64,000 nt of DNA from Pedobacter sp. Leaf170 (GTDB taxonomy: Bacteria; Bacteroidota; Bacteroidia; Sphingobacteriales; Sphingobacteriaceae). The DNA lies in assembly GCF_920984665.1 (NCBI RefSeq), contig NZ_CAKLBP010000001.1, positions 62,001-126,000 on the forward strand. Direction: 5' to 3'. A program made the translations under genes and the position numbers. The notes beneath the pieces are model-generated. The model was given only the letters and a program-made list of their open reading frames with translations. It did not search any database and was not told the DNA's origin. This document shows, in pieces, positions 25,111 to 34,822 of the stretch (position 1 is its first letter; each line of letters begins with the position of its first letter).

Positions 25111-25302
25111 ATGAAAACATTAAGATTAATCGCCATTGCCGGAGTGTTCCTATTTTTAGGCGCATGCAATAACAATACTGAAGAGAAAAATCGTGAGTCG
25201 GAAATTAATACCGATACAATTGACACCACAGCGACCAACAATCAGCAAATGAGTGATACTGTCCGAACGGATTCTACCACAAATCCAGTACCGTCCAATT
25301 AA
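25111..25302 (+). CDS. Small lipoprotein, unknown function
   Basis: A 63-residue predicted lipoprotein with a hydrophobic signal and lipobox LGAC (C19). The mature 45 residues are rich in Asn, Thr, Asp and Glu and probably disordered. Similar short Thr/Asp-rich lipoproteins are common in Pedobacter-like genomes and have no known role. An intrinsic terminator directly after the stop (25315-25340) supports it as a real monocistronic gene. Confidence 0.75.
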   Translation: MKTLRLIAIAGVFLFLGACNNNTEEKNRESEINTDTIDTTATNNQQMSDTVRTDSTTNPVPSN

Positions 25303-25314
25303 AGATAGATTAAA

Positions 25315-25340
25315 ACCCCAGCATCCGCTGGGGTCTTTAA
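25315..25340 (+). terminator. Intrinsic terminator after small lipoprotein gene
   Basis: A perfect 8-bp stem (ACCCCAGC at 25315-25322 with GCTGGGGT at 25327-25334) with a 4-base loop, followed by CTTTAAGT. The T-run is short, but the stem is strong and well placed. Confidence 0.7.
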
Positions 25341-25807
25341 GTATTCTGATATCTTTATTTTTTGATTGTGGTCTGGACAAATAAGAAAAGGCTATCCTAA
25401 GGTAATTGGCACTGATTCATGCATCATATTACAATTGACTGCTTAGTCTAAAACGGGATTCATGCCCGGTGAGAAAAGCTTGTTTATAAAATACATTGAT
25501 ACAAAATGATTTAGTCAAAGCAAATTCCAGTAATGGTGCTTTCAGGAAAACTGGCCAACCTTCATTTTAACCATTGTTTTGTTAGCAGCTGCTACCTGCC
25601 CTAAATCTAAATATCCTTTTTTTAAGCATACTGAAAAAGTTAAAACCTTCGAATAGAGCCTAAACTCAAGAACTGAAGGTTATTTATGTCGCTATTGGAT
25701 TATTAAGTATTGGACTTTTCCGGGAATTTCGGCTTTGTTTTTTTGTTTAAGAACAACGCTCTTGTAAGCTAAAAATCCCAGAAAATAGCTCAAAATACTT
25801 ATCTATC
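25341..25807. other. Intergenic, nothing recognised
   Basis: About 470 bases between the lipoprotein terminator and the 3' end of the JAB-domain gene. All frames are broken by stops and no RNA gene or repeat was seen. Confidence 0.4.
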
Positions 25808-26260
25808 TTACATCATGCCTTCATCAGTGAAACTATAATAACCATAAGCGGAAAGGATGATATGGTCATGCACCTTTATCCCAAGCAATGTTCCGCCATC
25901 CATCATTTTTTTGGTTAATCGGATGTCGGCCTCACTCGGACATAGTTCAGCGCTAGGATGATTATGAGCGAGGATTATCCCACTCGCACAAGCTTTCAAC
26001 GCCGCGGAGAACACCACCTTTGGATCAATCATAACTTCTGAAAAGCCACCTTGAGCGACACTGAGTACACCCAACACCCTATTTTGCCTGTTGAGCAACA
26101 TCACTTTGAATTCTTCAAGTAATTGCATTTTGTCAGCATTCCAACACTGATTGAAAACCCCATAAGCAGTATCCGAAGAAATTACTTTAGGTTTTTCCGA
26201 AAGTTTATAAGCCGGACGATAACTGATTTCGATTTCTGAAACTTTAAATTGCTTTTCCAT
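25808..26260 (-). CDS. RadC-like JAB domain protein
   Basis: A 150-residue protein of the RadC/JAB (MPN+) family, with the metal-binding motif LAHNHPSAELCPSEAD (H99, H101 and D112). It lacks the N-terminal helix-hairpin-helix part of full RadC (about 220 residues), as do most Bacteroidota copies, many of which lie on integrative elements. Its substrate is unknown; the fold is that of a metallo-isopeptidase or nuclease-like enzyme. It is divergent from the imuA operon, with about 590 bp between the two starts. Confidence 0.9.
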   Translation of the reverse strand: MEKQFKVSEIEISYRPAYKLSEKPKVISSDTAYGVFNQCWNADKMQLLEEFKVMLLNRQNRVLGVLSVAQGGFSEVMIDPKVVFSAALKACASGIILAHNHPSAELCPSEADIRLTKKMMDGGTLLGIKVHDHIILSAYGYYSFTDEGMM

Positions 26261-26775
26261 AATATTTAAGATTTAATTATGGTGCATTAAAAGGTTCAGC
26301 CCTTGCGCCAAAGCAAAAGGAGGAATGGAATAAATGGATTCGAGTTGAAAAGGCTACAAGCGGGTTTATGCCGGAAATTCCTTTGCATGCCGCAACTGAA
26401 CCTTAAATTTGAAACAAAATTAGATACATCCACTTCTTCACACATCAATTCGAGAACTTTCTGGAAATACGAAACTAAAAATGGAAGGTAAAACGGAACC
26501 ATTTTTTATATCATTCAGGATAAGACCTACCTAAAAAATATAACTTTCAATCACAGATTGGCAAAAGCAAATATCAGATAAGAAAGCTAATCTACCTATG
26601 TAATAGTTTTATACCGAGACAATAAAAAAAAGTGGAAGTAGTAGAATAATCCGTAACTAATAAGAATTGAAATAAAACACCCTCCTAATCACGCATAAAA
26701 CTTATGATAATCTTGTCTATAACCGGGAAGTAAGAAATGTAAAATTGTTGAAAAAATAACTAATTTTGTTAGTAG
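26261..26775. other. Divergent intergenic region, radC-like/imuA
   Basis: About 515 bases before the imu operator. Two overlapping open frames (plus 26303-26491 and minus 26296-26502) shadow each other, and neither resembles a known protein. No lexA-type gene is present. Confidence 0.4.
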
Positions 26776-26794
26776 TTACTAATATTATTAGTAA
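26776..26794. promoter_or_regulatory. Candidate operator of the imuA-imuB-dnaE2 operon
   Basis: TTACTAATATTATTAGTAA is a perfect 19-bp palindrome (two 9-bp arms around one central T). It abuts the -7 box at 26795, so a bound protein would block RNA polymerase. A third half-site TTAGTAG lies at 26769-26775. imu cassettes elsewhere are under LexA control, so a LexA-like damage-response repressor is the obvious candidate. The regulator itself is not in the window. Confidence 0.65.
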
Positions 26795-26802
26795 TATATT
26801 TG
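26795..26802 (+). promoter_or_regulatory. -7 box of the imu operon
   Basis: TATATTTG fits TAnnTTTG exactly and would give a leader of about 40 bases before the imuA ATG at 26850. TTTG at 26765-26768 is 26 bases upstream, rather far for a -33 element. AGGAG at 26834-26838 is a clear Shine-Dalgarno, unusual for this phylum. Confidence 0.55.
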
Positions 26803-26849
26803 TATAATAATAAGTTGAAATCAGCTTAAAATTAGGAGAGTTATATTCA

Positions 26850-27587
26850 ATGATAGTGGAAAAGCAGGAAATATTAGCTAAGTTGCGACAGCAGCTATTA
26901 GAAATGCAGGGGTATAAATCACTCCCGGAAGCATCAGGCAATAGCTTTGGTCTCGGTCCCATTGAATCCTGTTTTCCGACCAGCACTTTTCCTACTGGAA
27001 CCATTCACGAATTTCTTGCAGAAAGCCCAGAAGAAGCGGCAGCAAGCGAAGGTTTCATGACAGGGTTGCTGTCAAAGCTCATGGAAAACGGGCGCTCCTG
27101 CTTATGGATTAGCCAAGAGCGAAAACTTTTTCCGCCCTCACTGGAAATCTTTGGTGCCGATCCACAACACATCATCTTTATCGACCTAAACTATAAAAAA
27201 GATATTCTATGGGTGTTGGAAGAAGCGCTGAAATGTGAGGGGCTTGCCTGCGTGATTGCGGAGCTTCCAGACGTGGATTTTGCACAAAGTCGAAGGTTGC
27301 AACTTGTTACCGAAAAAAGTCATGTTACCGGATTTATTTTAAGAAAGCGATCAAAATCAAGAATCTCCGCTACTGCTTGTACCGCTAGGTGGGCGATCAA
27401 ACCTTATCCATCAGCAACGATAAATAACCTGCCTGGGGTAGGAAATCCAAGATGGGAGATAAATTTAATTAAGGTCAAAAATGCTGAAGGCGGTACGTTT
27501 CTTCTGGAATGGGCGGATAATAGGTTTCTTCCGGTAGAAAGTAGTCATCCAGTTGTTTTAAAAGAAGTGAAGGAAAAAATTGCATGA
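26850..27587 (+). CDS. imuA: ImuA-type mutasome protein (RecA-like fold)
   Basis: A 245-residue protein of the Bacteroidota ImuA group, a RecA/SulA-like partner in error-prone translesion synthesis. FPTGTIHEFLAESPEEAAAS (residues 47-66) lies where RecA has its Walker A loop, but lacks the GKT, so ATP binding is doubtful. LWISQERKLFPPSLEIFG and the LACVIAELPDVDF strand follow the RecA core. The imuB start overlaps its stop by 4 bp (ATGA), so the two are coupled. Expression is probably induced by DNA damage through the palindrome at 26776-26794. Confidence 0.88.
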   Translation: MIVEKQEILAKLRQQLLEMQGYKSLPEASGNSFGLGPIESCFPTSTFPTGTIHEFLAESPEEAAASEGFMTGLLSKLMENGRSCLWISQERKLFPPSLEIFGADPQHIIFIDLNYKKDILWVLEEALKCEGLACVIAELPDVDFAQSRRLQLVTEKSHVTGFILRKRSKSRISATACTARWAIKPYPSATINNLPGVGNPRWEINLIKVKNAEGGTFLLEWADNRFLPVESSHPVVLKEVKEKIA

Positions 27588-29080
27588 GCAGGTACCTAAG
27601 TATATACTTTCCAAACCTTTTGACAGATCGTCTTGCCATCAGAAAACCAGAACTTAAGGATACCTGTTATGTTTTTACCATGTCCCAGAAAAATAGAATG
27701 ATGGTGACTGCCTCATCGCGCCAGGCTGAAAAGCAAGGCATACATGTTCCCATGGTTCTTGCAGATGCCAAGGCATTAGTGCCGGATATATTAGCATTTG
27801 ATGAAAAAATTGATTTCAATCAAAAGCTACTTTTTAGAATCGCAAAATGGGCAATACGCTATTCACCTAATGTTGCCGTAGAATTACCGGACGGCATAGT
27901 GCTGGACAGCACTGGCTGCGCTCACCTTTTTGGAGGAGAAGAAAAATACCTGAAAAACATTCTAAGCAAACTTGAACAATTCGGTTATTACTGTCTTGGG
28001 GGCCTATCAGATTCAATAGGTACCTCCTGGGCTATCGCAAGATTTGGGCATAAATTACCAATAATACCTTCCGGACAACAGTATAATGCCTTACTTAACC
28101 TACCCCCTGTCGCCTTACGCCTAACGCAACCCGTTATCGAAAGATTACATAAACTCGGATTTGATAAAATTGGAAAATTTATTCAAATGCCAGCATCCAT
28201 ATTAAGAAGAAGGTTTGGAACCGAAATGCTAAGCCGTCTTGGCCAAGCACTTGGCACTGAAGAGGAAGCCTTTACGCCAATCATTTTTAAAGCGCCCTAC
28301 CAGGAGCGTCTGGTTTGCTTAGAACCTATCAAAACCCGCTCAGCCATTGAAATTGGGATTGAGAAACTGCTAGAATTGCTATGCAAAAGATTATCAAAGG
28401 AAGGACAGGGAATCCGATTAGCCGACTTGCAATGCTACCGTTTGGATGGTAAAATAACCGAAATACAAATTGGCACCAATCAGTCCACCCATAACATTAA
28501 ACATTTGACGAAACTATTTGGGCTTAAGATAGATAAAATAGCGCCTGGGCTAGGCATAGAACTTCTTATCTTGACGGCAAGTAAAACCGAGCAGGTCCTT
28601 ATTGAGCAAGAGAAACTTTGGGGCGGAAACTTCGGGCTTGAAGATCAGAATCTTGCCCAGCTACTGGACAGACTTGCAGGAAAGGTTGGCCATCAAGCCA
28701 TAAAAAGATACATCCCTCAGGCCCACTACTGGCCGGAGCGCTCTCTTCGTCAGGCCATAACACTGGATGAAAAAACGGAAATTAAATGGCAGAAAGCAAA
28801 TCCCCGCCCCATGGAAATGTTGCATAAACCTGCTGCCATCAAAGTCACAGCGCCTATACCTGATTACCCGCCATTGAGCTTTCGTTACAAGGAGGAGCTG
28901 CACTGGGTAAAAAAAGCAGATGGGCCAGAGCGCATCGAGCAGGAATGGTGGCTCTCTCAGGGAGAGCACCGTGACTACTACATATTAGAAGATGATAAGG
29001 GATGCAGATATTGGGTATTCAGATCGGGCCACTACAATGAGGATACATCTGAGTGGTTCCTGCACGGATTTTTCGCGTAA
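27584..29080 (+). CDS. imuB: ImuB, Y-family polymerase-like mutasome hub
   Basis: A 498-residue Y-family DNA polymerase homologue. The catalytic carboxylates appear to be lost: the first motif reads LSIYFPNLLTDRL where active polymerases have an aspartate, and the third reads GIVLDSTGCAHLFGG without the usual Asp-Glu pair. This fits ImuB of other bacteria, which does not polymerise but bridges DnaE2, ImuA and the β-clamp. The little-finger domain and a C-terminal ImuB extension (about 360-498) follow. It is coupled to imuA and lies 27 bp before dnaE2. Confidence 0.9.
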   Translation: MSRYLSIYFPNLLTDRLAIRKPELKDTCYVFTMSQKNRMMVTASSRQAEKQGIHVPMVLADAKALVPDILAFDEKIDFNQKLLFRIAKWAIRYSPNVAVELPDGIVLDSTGCAHLFGGEEKYLKNILSKLEQFGYYCLGGLSDSIGTSWAIARFGHKLPIIPSGQQYNALLNLPPVALRLTQPVIERLHKLGFDKIGKFIQMPASILRRRFGTEMLSRLGQALGTEEEAFTPIIFKAPYQERLVCLEPIKTRSAIEIGIEKLLELLCKRLSKEGQGIRLADLQCYRLDGKITEIQIGTNQSTHNIKHLTKLFGLKIDKIAPGLGIELLILTASKTEQVLIEQEKLWGGNFGLEDQNLAQLLDRLAGKVGHQAIKRYIPQAHYWPERSLRQAITLDEKTEIKWQKANPRPMEMLHKPAAIKVTAPIPDYPPLSFRYKEELHWVKKADGPERIEQEWWLSQGEHRDYYILEDDKGCRYWVFRSGHYNEDTSEWFLHGFFA

Positions 29081-29107
29081 CCATAAAAGTTAAGAATAGA
29101 ATTAATT

Positions 29108-32100
29108 ATGAGCTACTGCGAACTGCAAACGACCTCCAATTTTAGTTTTTTGAAAGGTGCATCCCATCCGGAGGAGCTCATCGAACAGGCGGCGATTTTC
29201 GGCTATCCCAAGATTGCGATTACAGACGTGAACACCCTGGCCGGAATTGTACGTGCACACACTGCTTCAAGAAATCATAATATTAGAATTATTCCGGCTT
29301 GCAGACTTGAACTGCTGGACGGACCACCACTACTCGCCTACCCAACCACACAAGAGGCCTACAGCAGCTTATCTGCTCTGTTGAGCGAGGGCAACATGCG
29401 TGCTGAGAAAGGAAAATGTTTTCTCTATAAAAATGACATCTACATTAACCAAAAGGAGATACTTTTCATCGCCATTGCCCCGGAAGAACTTTCACTAGGC
29501 TTTGAATTTGACTCACGCTTTATTGCAGCATTAAAAGAATACAAAGACATGCTTGGCAGCTCGCTTTACCTTGCTGCTAATCGATTGTACCAGGGGCAGG
29601 ACCAAAAACGGCTATTCCGCCTGAATGAACTGAGTAAAAAGCTTGCACTGGGTATGGTGGCTACAAATGATGTACTTTACCATCATCAGCAAAGAAGAGA
29701 ACTTCAGGACATCTTAACCTGTGTACGTGAAAAATCAACCATTTACAATGCAGGTTTTCTTTTAAAAATGAATGCCGAAAGGCATTTAAAACCTATAGAA
29801 GAGATGCACCGCCTTTTCCGGCAGTATCCAGAGGCCATCGAGAATACAACCATTATTGCAGAAAAATGCCAATTTAGTTTAGACTCGCTAAAATATGTAT
29901 ATCCCGATGAAATACTTTCGGGTGAGCGTTCCCCACAGGAAGAACTGGAATACCTAACCTGGAAAGGTGCTGAAGAAATGTTTGGACTTCCCCTACCCGA
30001 AAAAGTAATCAAAAACATAACCCATGAAATGAAGTTTGTGAAGGAAATGGATTATGCCTCTTATTTTCTGACTGTTTATGATATTGTGAGGTTTGCCAGG
30101 CAACAGAGAATACTTTGCCAGGGAAGGGGTTCTGCGGCAAATTCCACCATTTGTTATTGCCTCGGGATAACCTCCGTCAATCCAACAAAATTTGACTTAC
30201 TATTTGAGCGTTTTATTTCTTCTGCCCGAAATGAGCCCCCAGACATTGATGTAGACTTTGAACATGAGCGAAGGGAGGAAGTGATCCAGTATATTTATGA
30301 GAAATATGGCCGGGACCGGGCAGCTATTGTAGCTACGGTAACTCAGCTCCACCAAAAAGGAGCACTGAGAGATGTTGGCAGAGCAATGGGTCTATCAACC
30401 GATACAATTGACCGGCTGTCTGCTTCTATCTGGGAATTTACAGATGAGTGGTTTGAAAGTGAACGGGTCTCTGAGCAGGGCTTGAATCCAAGAGATCCGT
30501 TATTGGTAAAAGTACTAAATTTAACAAAACAGATGATGGGCTTTCCCCGTCAGCTTGGCCAGCACACCGGGGGATTTGTGATCACCGCTGGAAAACTTAC
30601 CGACCTCTGCCCGATCTTTCATGCACGCATGGAGAATCGGACAAATATTGAGTGGAATAAAGATGATATTGATGCTTTAGGTTTCCTCAAAATAGATGTG
30701 CTAGCTTTAGGTATGCTCACCTGCATTCGCAAAGCCTTCGATCTCGCTAAAAAACATTATGACTTAGACCTTACACTGGCATCAATCAATAAAGAAGATG
30801 ATGCCAAGGTTTACGAGATGATTTCCCATGCAGACACAATAGGCGTCTTTCAGATCGAAAGCCGGGCACAGCAGCAGATGCTTCCTAGACTTCGCCCATC
30901 CTGTTTTTATGACTTGGTTATTGAAGTAGCCATTGTACGTCCAGGACCTATTCAGGGTGATATGGTCCATCCTTATCTTCGCAGAAGAAATAAAGAAGAG
31001 CCCATAAGCTATCCTTCAAAGGAACTTGAGGAAATCTTAGGCAAAACCCTCGGAGTACCGCTATTTCAGGAACAGGCAATGAAGATCGCTATTGTGGCCG
31101 CTGGTTTTACTCCAGCCGAGGCTGATGAACTGCGAAGGTCCATGGCTACCTTCAAGATGCATGGAATGGTGACTAAATTTGAAAAAAAATTAGTGGACGG
31201 AATGACCGCCCGCGGATACACAGAAGAATTTGCACGCCGAGTTTTTAAGCAATTGGAAGGATTCGGAAGTTATGGTTTCCCAGAAAGCCACGCAGCAAGT
31301 TTTGCGCTTTTAGTGTATGTCTCCTGCTGGCTGAAATGCTATTATCCTGACGTGTTTGCCTGTGCGATTCTGAATTCTATGCCAATGGGCTTTTACCAGC
31401 CTGCTCAATTGGTTATCGATGCTCGCAATCACGGTGTAGAAATTAAAGAAATAGACGTAAATCTATCAGACTGGGACAATAAATTAGAAGAGAAAACGGG
31501 AAAATATTGTGGTTTAAGATTAGGATTTAGGCAAATATCAGGAGTCAAAGAGGAGGATATAGAGGTTTTGATAAAAAGTAGATTCTCGGGCTATCAGAAC
31601 CTACATTCACTACTGGATGCGGGTGTATCTATTGCTGCGCTTGAAATCCTTGCAGATGCTGACGCTTTCAGATCAATAGGTATGGATAGAAGGCAGGCTC
31701 TCTGGGAAATATCTGCATTAAAAGACCGGCCCATAGGTGCCTTCAAGGGACAGCCATCTTCATCAGAAAAAGAACAACAGATACAATTACCATTAATGTC
31801 TCAGGGAGAGCATGTTGTGCAAGACTACACCTCAACTTCCCTATCACTTAAAGCCCACCCGGTTAGTCTGATAAGAGAAAAATTACAACTTTTTAACATT
31901 AAGTCATCACAGGATATCAAAACCATTTCGAATGGCAGCCACATCAAGGTCGCCGGATTAATTATCGTTCGCCAGAGACCCGGAACAGCTGGCGGGGTAT
32001 GCTTTATCTCATTGGAAGATGAATTTGGATGGTTTAATGTGGTGATTTTTGAAAAACTGTTCGAAAGCTACCGAAAAGAAATTCTACATTCAAGGTTGCT

Positions 32101-32338
32101 AATGGTGGAGGGTAAAGTTCAGAAAGAGGGCGAGGTGACTAATGTTATCGTGTCAAAATGCTTTGATTTCACAAAACTGCTTAAAGGACTGACTGAAAAA
32201 GACGATGATCACCTACCTATACTCACCTTATCCCGATCAGGTGAGAAAGAGCCACCATATCCTACTCAGAACAAACGCTCACAGGTTCGTCAGGTCTCCC
32301 CTCATCAAGTGTTTGATGGGGGACGCAATTTTAAATAG
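29108..32338 (+). CDS. dnaE2: Error-prone DNA polymerase DnaE2 (ImuC)
   Basis: A 1076-residue C-family DNA polymerase, the catalytic subunit of the mutasome. The N-terminal PHP domain (about 1-210) begins YCELQTTSNFSFLKGASHPE. The palm has GRGSAANSTICYCLGIT and the catalytic PPDIDVDFEHERR (aspartates near 379-383). Further conserved parts are GFPRQLGQHTGGFV and GFGSYGFPESHAASFALLVY (near 720), the latter a DnaE2 hallmark. The C-terminal OB fold (about 950-1030) has IKVAGLIIVRQRPGTAGG. It lacks the extra β-clamp/tau-binding tail of replicative DnaE. It is the third gene of the imu operon. Confidence 0.95.
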   Translation: MSYCELQTTSNFSFLKGASHPEELIEQAAIFGYPKIAITDVNTLAGIVRAHTASRNHNIRIIPACRLELLDGPPLLAYPTTQEAYSSLSALLSEGNMRAEKGKCFLYKNDIYINQKEILFIAIAPEELSLGFEFDSRFIAALKEYKDMLGSSLYLAANRLYQGQDQKRLFRLNELSKKLALGMVATNDVLYHHQQRRELQDILTCVREKSTIYNAGFLLKMNAERHLKPIEEMHRLFRQYPEAIENTTIIAEKCQFSLDSLKYVYPDEILSGERSPQEELEYLTWKGAEEMFGLPLPEKVIKNITHEMKFVKEMDYASYFLTVYDIVRFARQQRILCQGRGSAANSTICYCLGITSVNPTKFDLLFERFISSARNEPPDIDVDFEHERREEVIQYIYEKYGRDRAAIVATVTQLHQKGALRDVGRAMGLSTDTIDRLSASIWEFTDEWFESERVSEQGLNPRDPLLVKVLNLTKQMMGFPRQLGQHTGGFVITAGKLTDLCPIFHARMENRTNIEWNKDDIDALGFLKIDVLALGMLTCIRKAFDLAKKHYDLDLTLASINKEDDAKVYEMISHADTIGVFQIESRAQQQMLPRLRPSCFYDLVIEVAIVRPGPIQGDMVHPYLRRRNKEEPISYPSKELEEILGKTLGVPLFQEQAMKIAIVAAGFTPAEADELRRSMATFKMHGMVTKFEKKLVDGMTARGYTEEFARRVFKQLEGFGSYGFPESHAASFALLVYVSCWLKCYYPDVFACAILNSMPMGFYQPAQLVIDARNHGVEIKEIDVNLSDWDNKLEEKTGKYCGLRLGFRQISGVKEEDIEVLIKSRFSGYQNLHSLLDAGVSIAALEILADADAFRSIGMDRRQALWEISALKDRPIGAFKGQPSSSEKEQQIQLPLMSQGEHVVQDYTSTSLSLKAHPVSLIREKLQLFNIKSSQDIKTISNGSHIKVAGLIIVRQRPGTAGGVCFISLEDEFGWFNVVIFEKLFESYRKEILHSRLLMVEGKVQKEGEVTNVIVSKCFDFTKLLKGLTEKDDDHLPILTLSRSGEKEPPYPTQNKRSQVRQVSPHQVFDGGRNFK

Positions 32339-32601
32339 AGAAATTTTAAAGTTATTCATGTAACTTAACCTAGCAGCTATTTGTATATTTCAATTCCATA
32401 ATCTTTTTACTACGATAAATGCTGCCGCCAATCAGCAATTGCCAGGAATTCGTGCGGATTTTTGGTGCTAGAAAACTTATAAACAAGGAAAGTCGATGGG
32501 GCAATAGATAATCAATCTGAGCCTGACCTTAAATGTCTGTTCAATTACCTTTGAAATTACCTATATTGACCCTTATAATAATGAATAGCGTCAAAAAAAA
32601 A

Positions 32602-33162
32602 ATGAAGCGTATTGTTTTCTTTGGAGATAGTCTTACTGCAGGATATGGGCTTTCAAATCCGTCTTTAGAATCTTTCCCTGCTTTGCTGGCAGAAAGAGCA
32701 AAAGCTGAAGGCTTTGAATTTAATTACATGAATGCTGGCGTTAGTGGTGATACCACCCAAAGTGCCTTGCTGAGACTCCCAAAAGTATTGACTGATTATA
32801 TTGATATTTTTGTTATCGGTATTGGTGCGAATGACATACTTCGTGCATATGATCCAAAAAAAATGGCTGCCAACATTGAATCAATAATTCAAAAAATAAG
32901 ATTGGCAAACCATTGTTCAAAAATCATACTCCTGGGTATGGAACTACCTAAATGGATAGCGCACCAAAGCTTGAGCGGATATCAAAATATTTATACTGAC
33001 TTAGCTTACAAATTCGATTTGGTTTTTTTACCATTTATGCTCGAAGAGGTGATTGGTAATAAAAATTTAAATATGTCGGACTTGGTACATCCTAATAAAG
33101 AGGGCTACAAAATCATTTCAGCTCGAATTTGGCCTTTGCTCAAATCAACCCTTGAAGAATAA
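32602..33162 (+). CDS. SGNH/GDSL-type arylesterase (TesA-like)
   Basis: A 186-residue esterase. Block I GDSLTAGYGL carries the nucleophile serine, block II is NAGVSGDTTQSA, block III GIGANDILRAY, and block V DLVHPNKEGY supplies the Asp-His pair. This is the TesA/multifunctional acyl-CoA thioesterase-lysophospholipase group. ATG 32602 (MKRIVFFGDSL) gives the usual short lead; in-frame ATGs at 32581 and 32533 would add 7 or 23 residues without a clear signal peptide. So it is probably cytoplasmic, unlike E. coli TesA. Confidence 0.88.
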   Translation: MKRIVFFGDSLTAGYGLSNPSLESFPALLAERAKAEGFEFNYMNAGVSGDTTQSALLRLPKVLTDYIDIFVIGIGANDILRAYDPKKMAANIESIIQKIRLANHCSKIILLGMELPKWIAHQSLSGYQNIYTDLAYKFDLVFLPFMLEEVIGNKNLNMSDLVHPNKEGYKIISARIWPLLKSTLEE

Positions 33163-33500
33163 AATTCCTTCGTACAATCCAAATAGCTAAGATATATTAA
33201 TAAATAAAATAATAGCTTTAGAGCATCGACTAGCCTGTTTGATATCTGTGTCAAGCATATTAAACTTCAACTTACCAGCAAGAGATATTAATGAAAGGAC
33301 CTATAGTTTATCCAATTGATTTTCTTCTAAACTTATACCTTCTAAAATGTCTCATATTATTTAAGTTTTTATAAATGAAACGACCAGTAGGGATAGAGAC
33401 AAAAGTTTTAAAAAAATCTACCAGGAATTGCATATCAATCAAAGTTTTCAAAACTAAACCAAAATACGAAGGTTGTCTTTATACATCTATACCATATATT
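33163..33500. other. Intergenic, nothing recognised
   Basis: About 340 AT-rich bases before the SDR gene. An in-frame extension from 33375 would lengthen the SDR by 42 residues, but it places a basic, non-hydrophobic stretch before the twin-arginine motif and is not favoured. Confidence 0.4.
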
Positions 33501-34514
33501 ATGAATAACGACAACAAAATTTCAAGACGCAAAGTTTTAGGAGGGTTAGGTTTAGCGATGGCCACAGTTGCCACAACTCCATTTTTGGGAAATGCAGTGC
33601 CTAGTACACCCAATTTAAGTCTGGATAGATTGGATGATCTGCAAGATCCAACGACCAAGTACCCGCGTCCGCCTTTCACTCATCAGAATCAGCCCTGGCC
33701 AGCACTTGCAAGTAAAATGATTCCAAGACCGGACCATGGCGAAACCAGTTATAAGGGCTCAGGACGACTTATGGGAAGAAAAGCCTTGATTACAGGTGGA
33801 GATTCTGGAATGGGAAGGGCAGCGGCTATTGCATATGCCCGGGAAGGTGCTGATGTCGCGATTAACTATTTACCTCAAGAGGAACCAGATGCTCAGGAAG
33901 TTTTAGCGCTTATAAAAAAAGAAGGGAGAAAAGCAATTGCCATTCCTGGCGACATTCGTGAAGAGGGTTTTTGTAAGAAATTAGTTGATGAGGCGGCCAT
34001 ACAGCTGGGTGGCCTCGACATCTTAATCAGTAATGCAGCACGCCAGCAATCAAATCCATCTATTTTAGATATCAGCTCAGAGCAATTTGATTGGACCATA
34101 AAAACAAATATTTATGCCCCATTTTGGATTATAAAAGCTGCCTTGCCATATTTAAAACCGGGATCATCTATCATAGGTACGACTTCAGTTCAGGCAACAG
34201 ATCCCTCACCTGATTTATACGATTATGCACAGACAAAGGCAGCTACAACTAATTTTGTTAAATCACTAGCTAAGCAACTTGGTCCAAAAGGAATTAGGGT
34301 AAATGGAGTCGCACCCGGCCCAATCTGGACACCATTGCAAATGGGTGGTGGTTCTACTCCAGAAAAACTAAAAGAATTCGGAAAAGAAACTCCACTAGGA
34401 AGACCGGGACAACCGGCAGAACTGGCTTCGATATATGTACAACTTGCAGCGAATGATGCGAGTTTTTCAACGGGTCAAATATATGGTGCAGCCGGCGGAA
34501 ACGGTCAACCGTAG
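33501..34514 (+). CDS. Tat-exported SDR oxidoreductase (GSP39/YhdF-like)
   Basis: A 337-residue classical short-chain dehydrogenase. From ATG 33501 the N-terminus is MNNDNKISRRKVLGGLGLAM, a twin-arginine signal. The linker PFTHQNQPWPALASKMIPRPDHGE is the typical lead of general-stress-protein-39-type SDRs (two pieces). The Rossmann core has TGGDSGMGRA (NAD(P)H binding), SNAARQ, the catalytic serine in TTSVQ, and YDYAQTK (Tyr-x-x-x-Lys). The C-terminal GQIYGAAGG is conserved. Cytoplasmic relatives lack the Tat leader; export of an NAD(P)-dependent enzyme requires folding with its cofactor first. The substrate is unknown. Confidence 0.87.
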   Translation: MNNDNKISRRKVLGGLGLAMATVATTPFLGNAVPSTPNLSLDRLDDLQDPTTKYPRPPFTHQNQPWPALASKMIPRPDHGETSYKGSGRLMGRKALITGGDSGMGRAAAIAYAREGADVAINYLPQEEPDAQEVLALIKKEGRKAIAIPGDIREEGFCKKLVDEAAIQLGGLDILISNAARQQSNPSILDISSEQFDWTIKTNIYAPFWIIKAALPYLKPGSSIIGTTSVQATDPSPDLYDYAQTKAATTNFVKSLAKQLGPKGIRVNGVAPGPIWTPLQMGGGSTPEKLKEFGKETPLGRPGQPAELASIYVQLAANDASFSTGQIYGAAGGNGQP

Positions 34515-34822
34515 CAGTTGGAAATATTGTAAACAAATTGTGGCGCTAGAAAATATAATTACTGCTATAAGTCAGAATGCCTGACCATAATAATTAGCGT
34601 CTTTCATTACATGCATGATTAAATATTCACAGATACATTTGTTCCGAAATGTTAAACATTAAATACAATCCATACTCTCGAAATTTTCATTAAAATTTAT
34701 AAAGTCAGAAAATTGTAAAAGAAACATTTTTGATGCCCTATTAAATACTTAATAAATACTTAAGAAAATCTGAAAATAAATTTGTAAAACATTGATTTAC
34801 AGATATTTAGAGCGAAAAATTA

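Noticed and set aside
26296..26502. Two mutually antisense small frames near 26.4 kb
   Set aside because: Neither has a family match, a plausible start context or typical composition.
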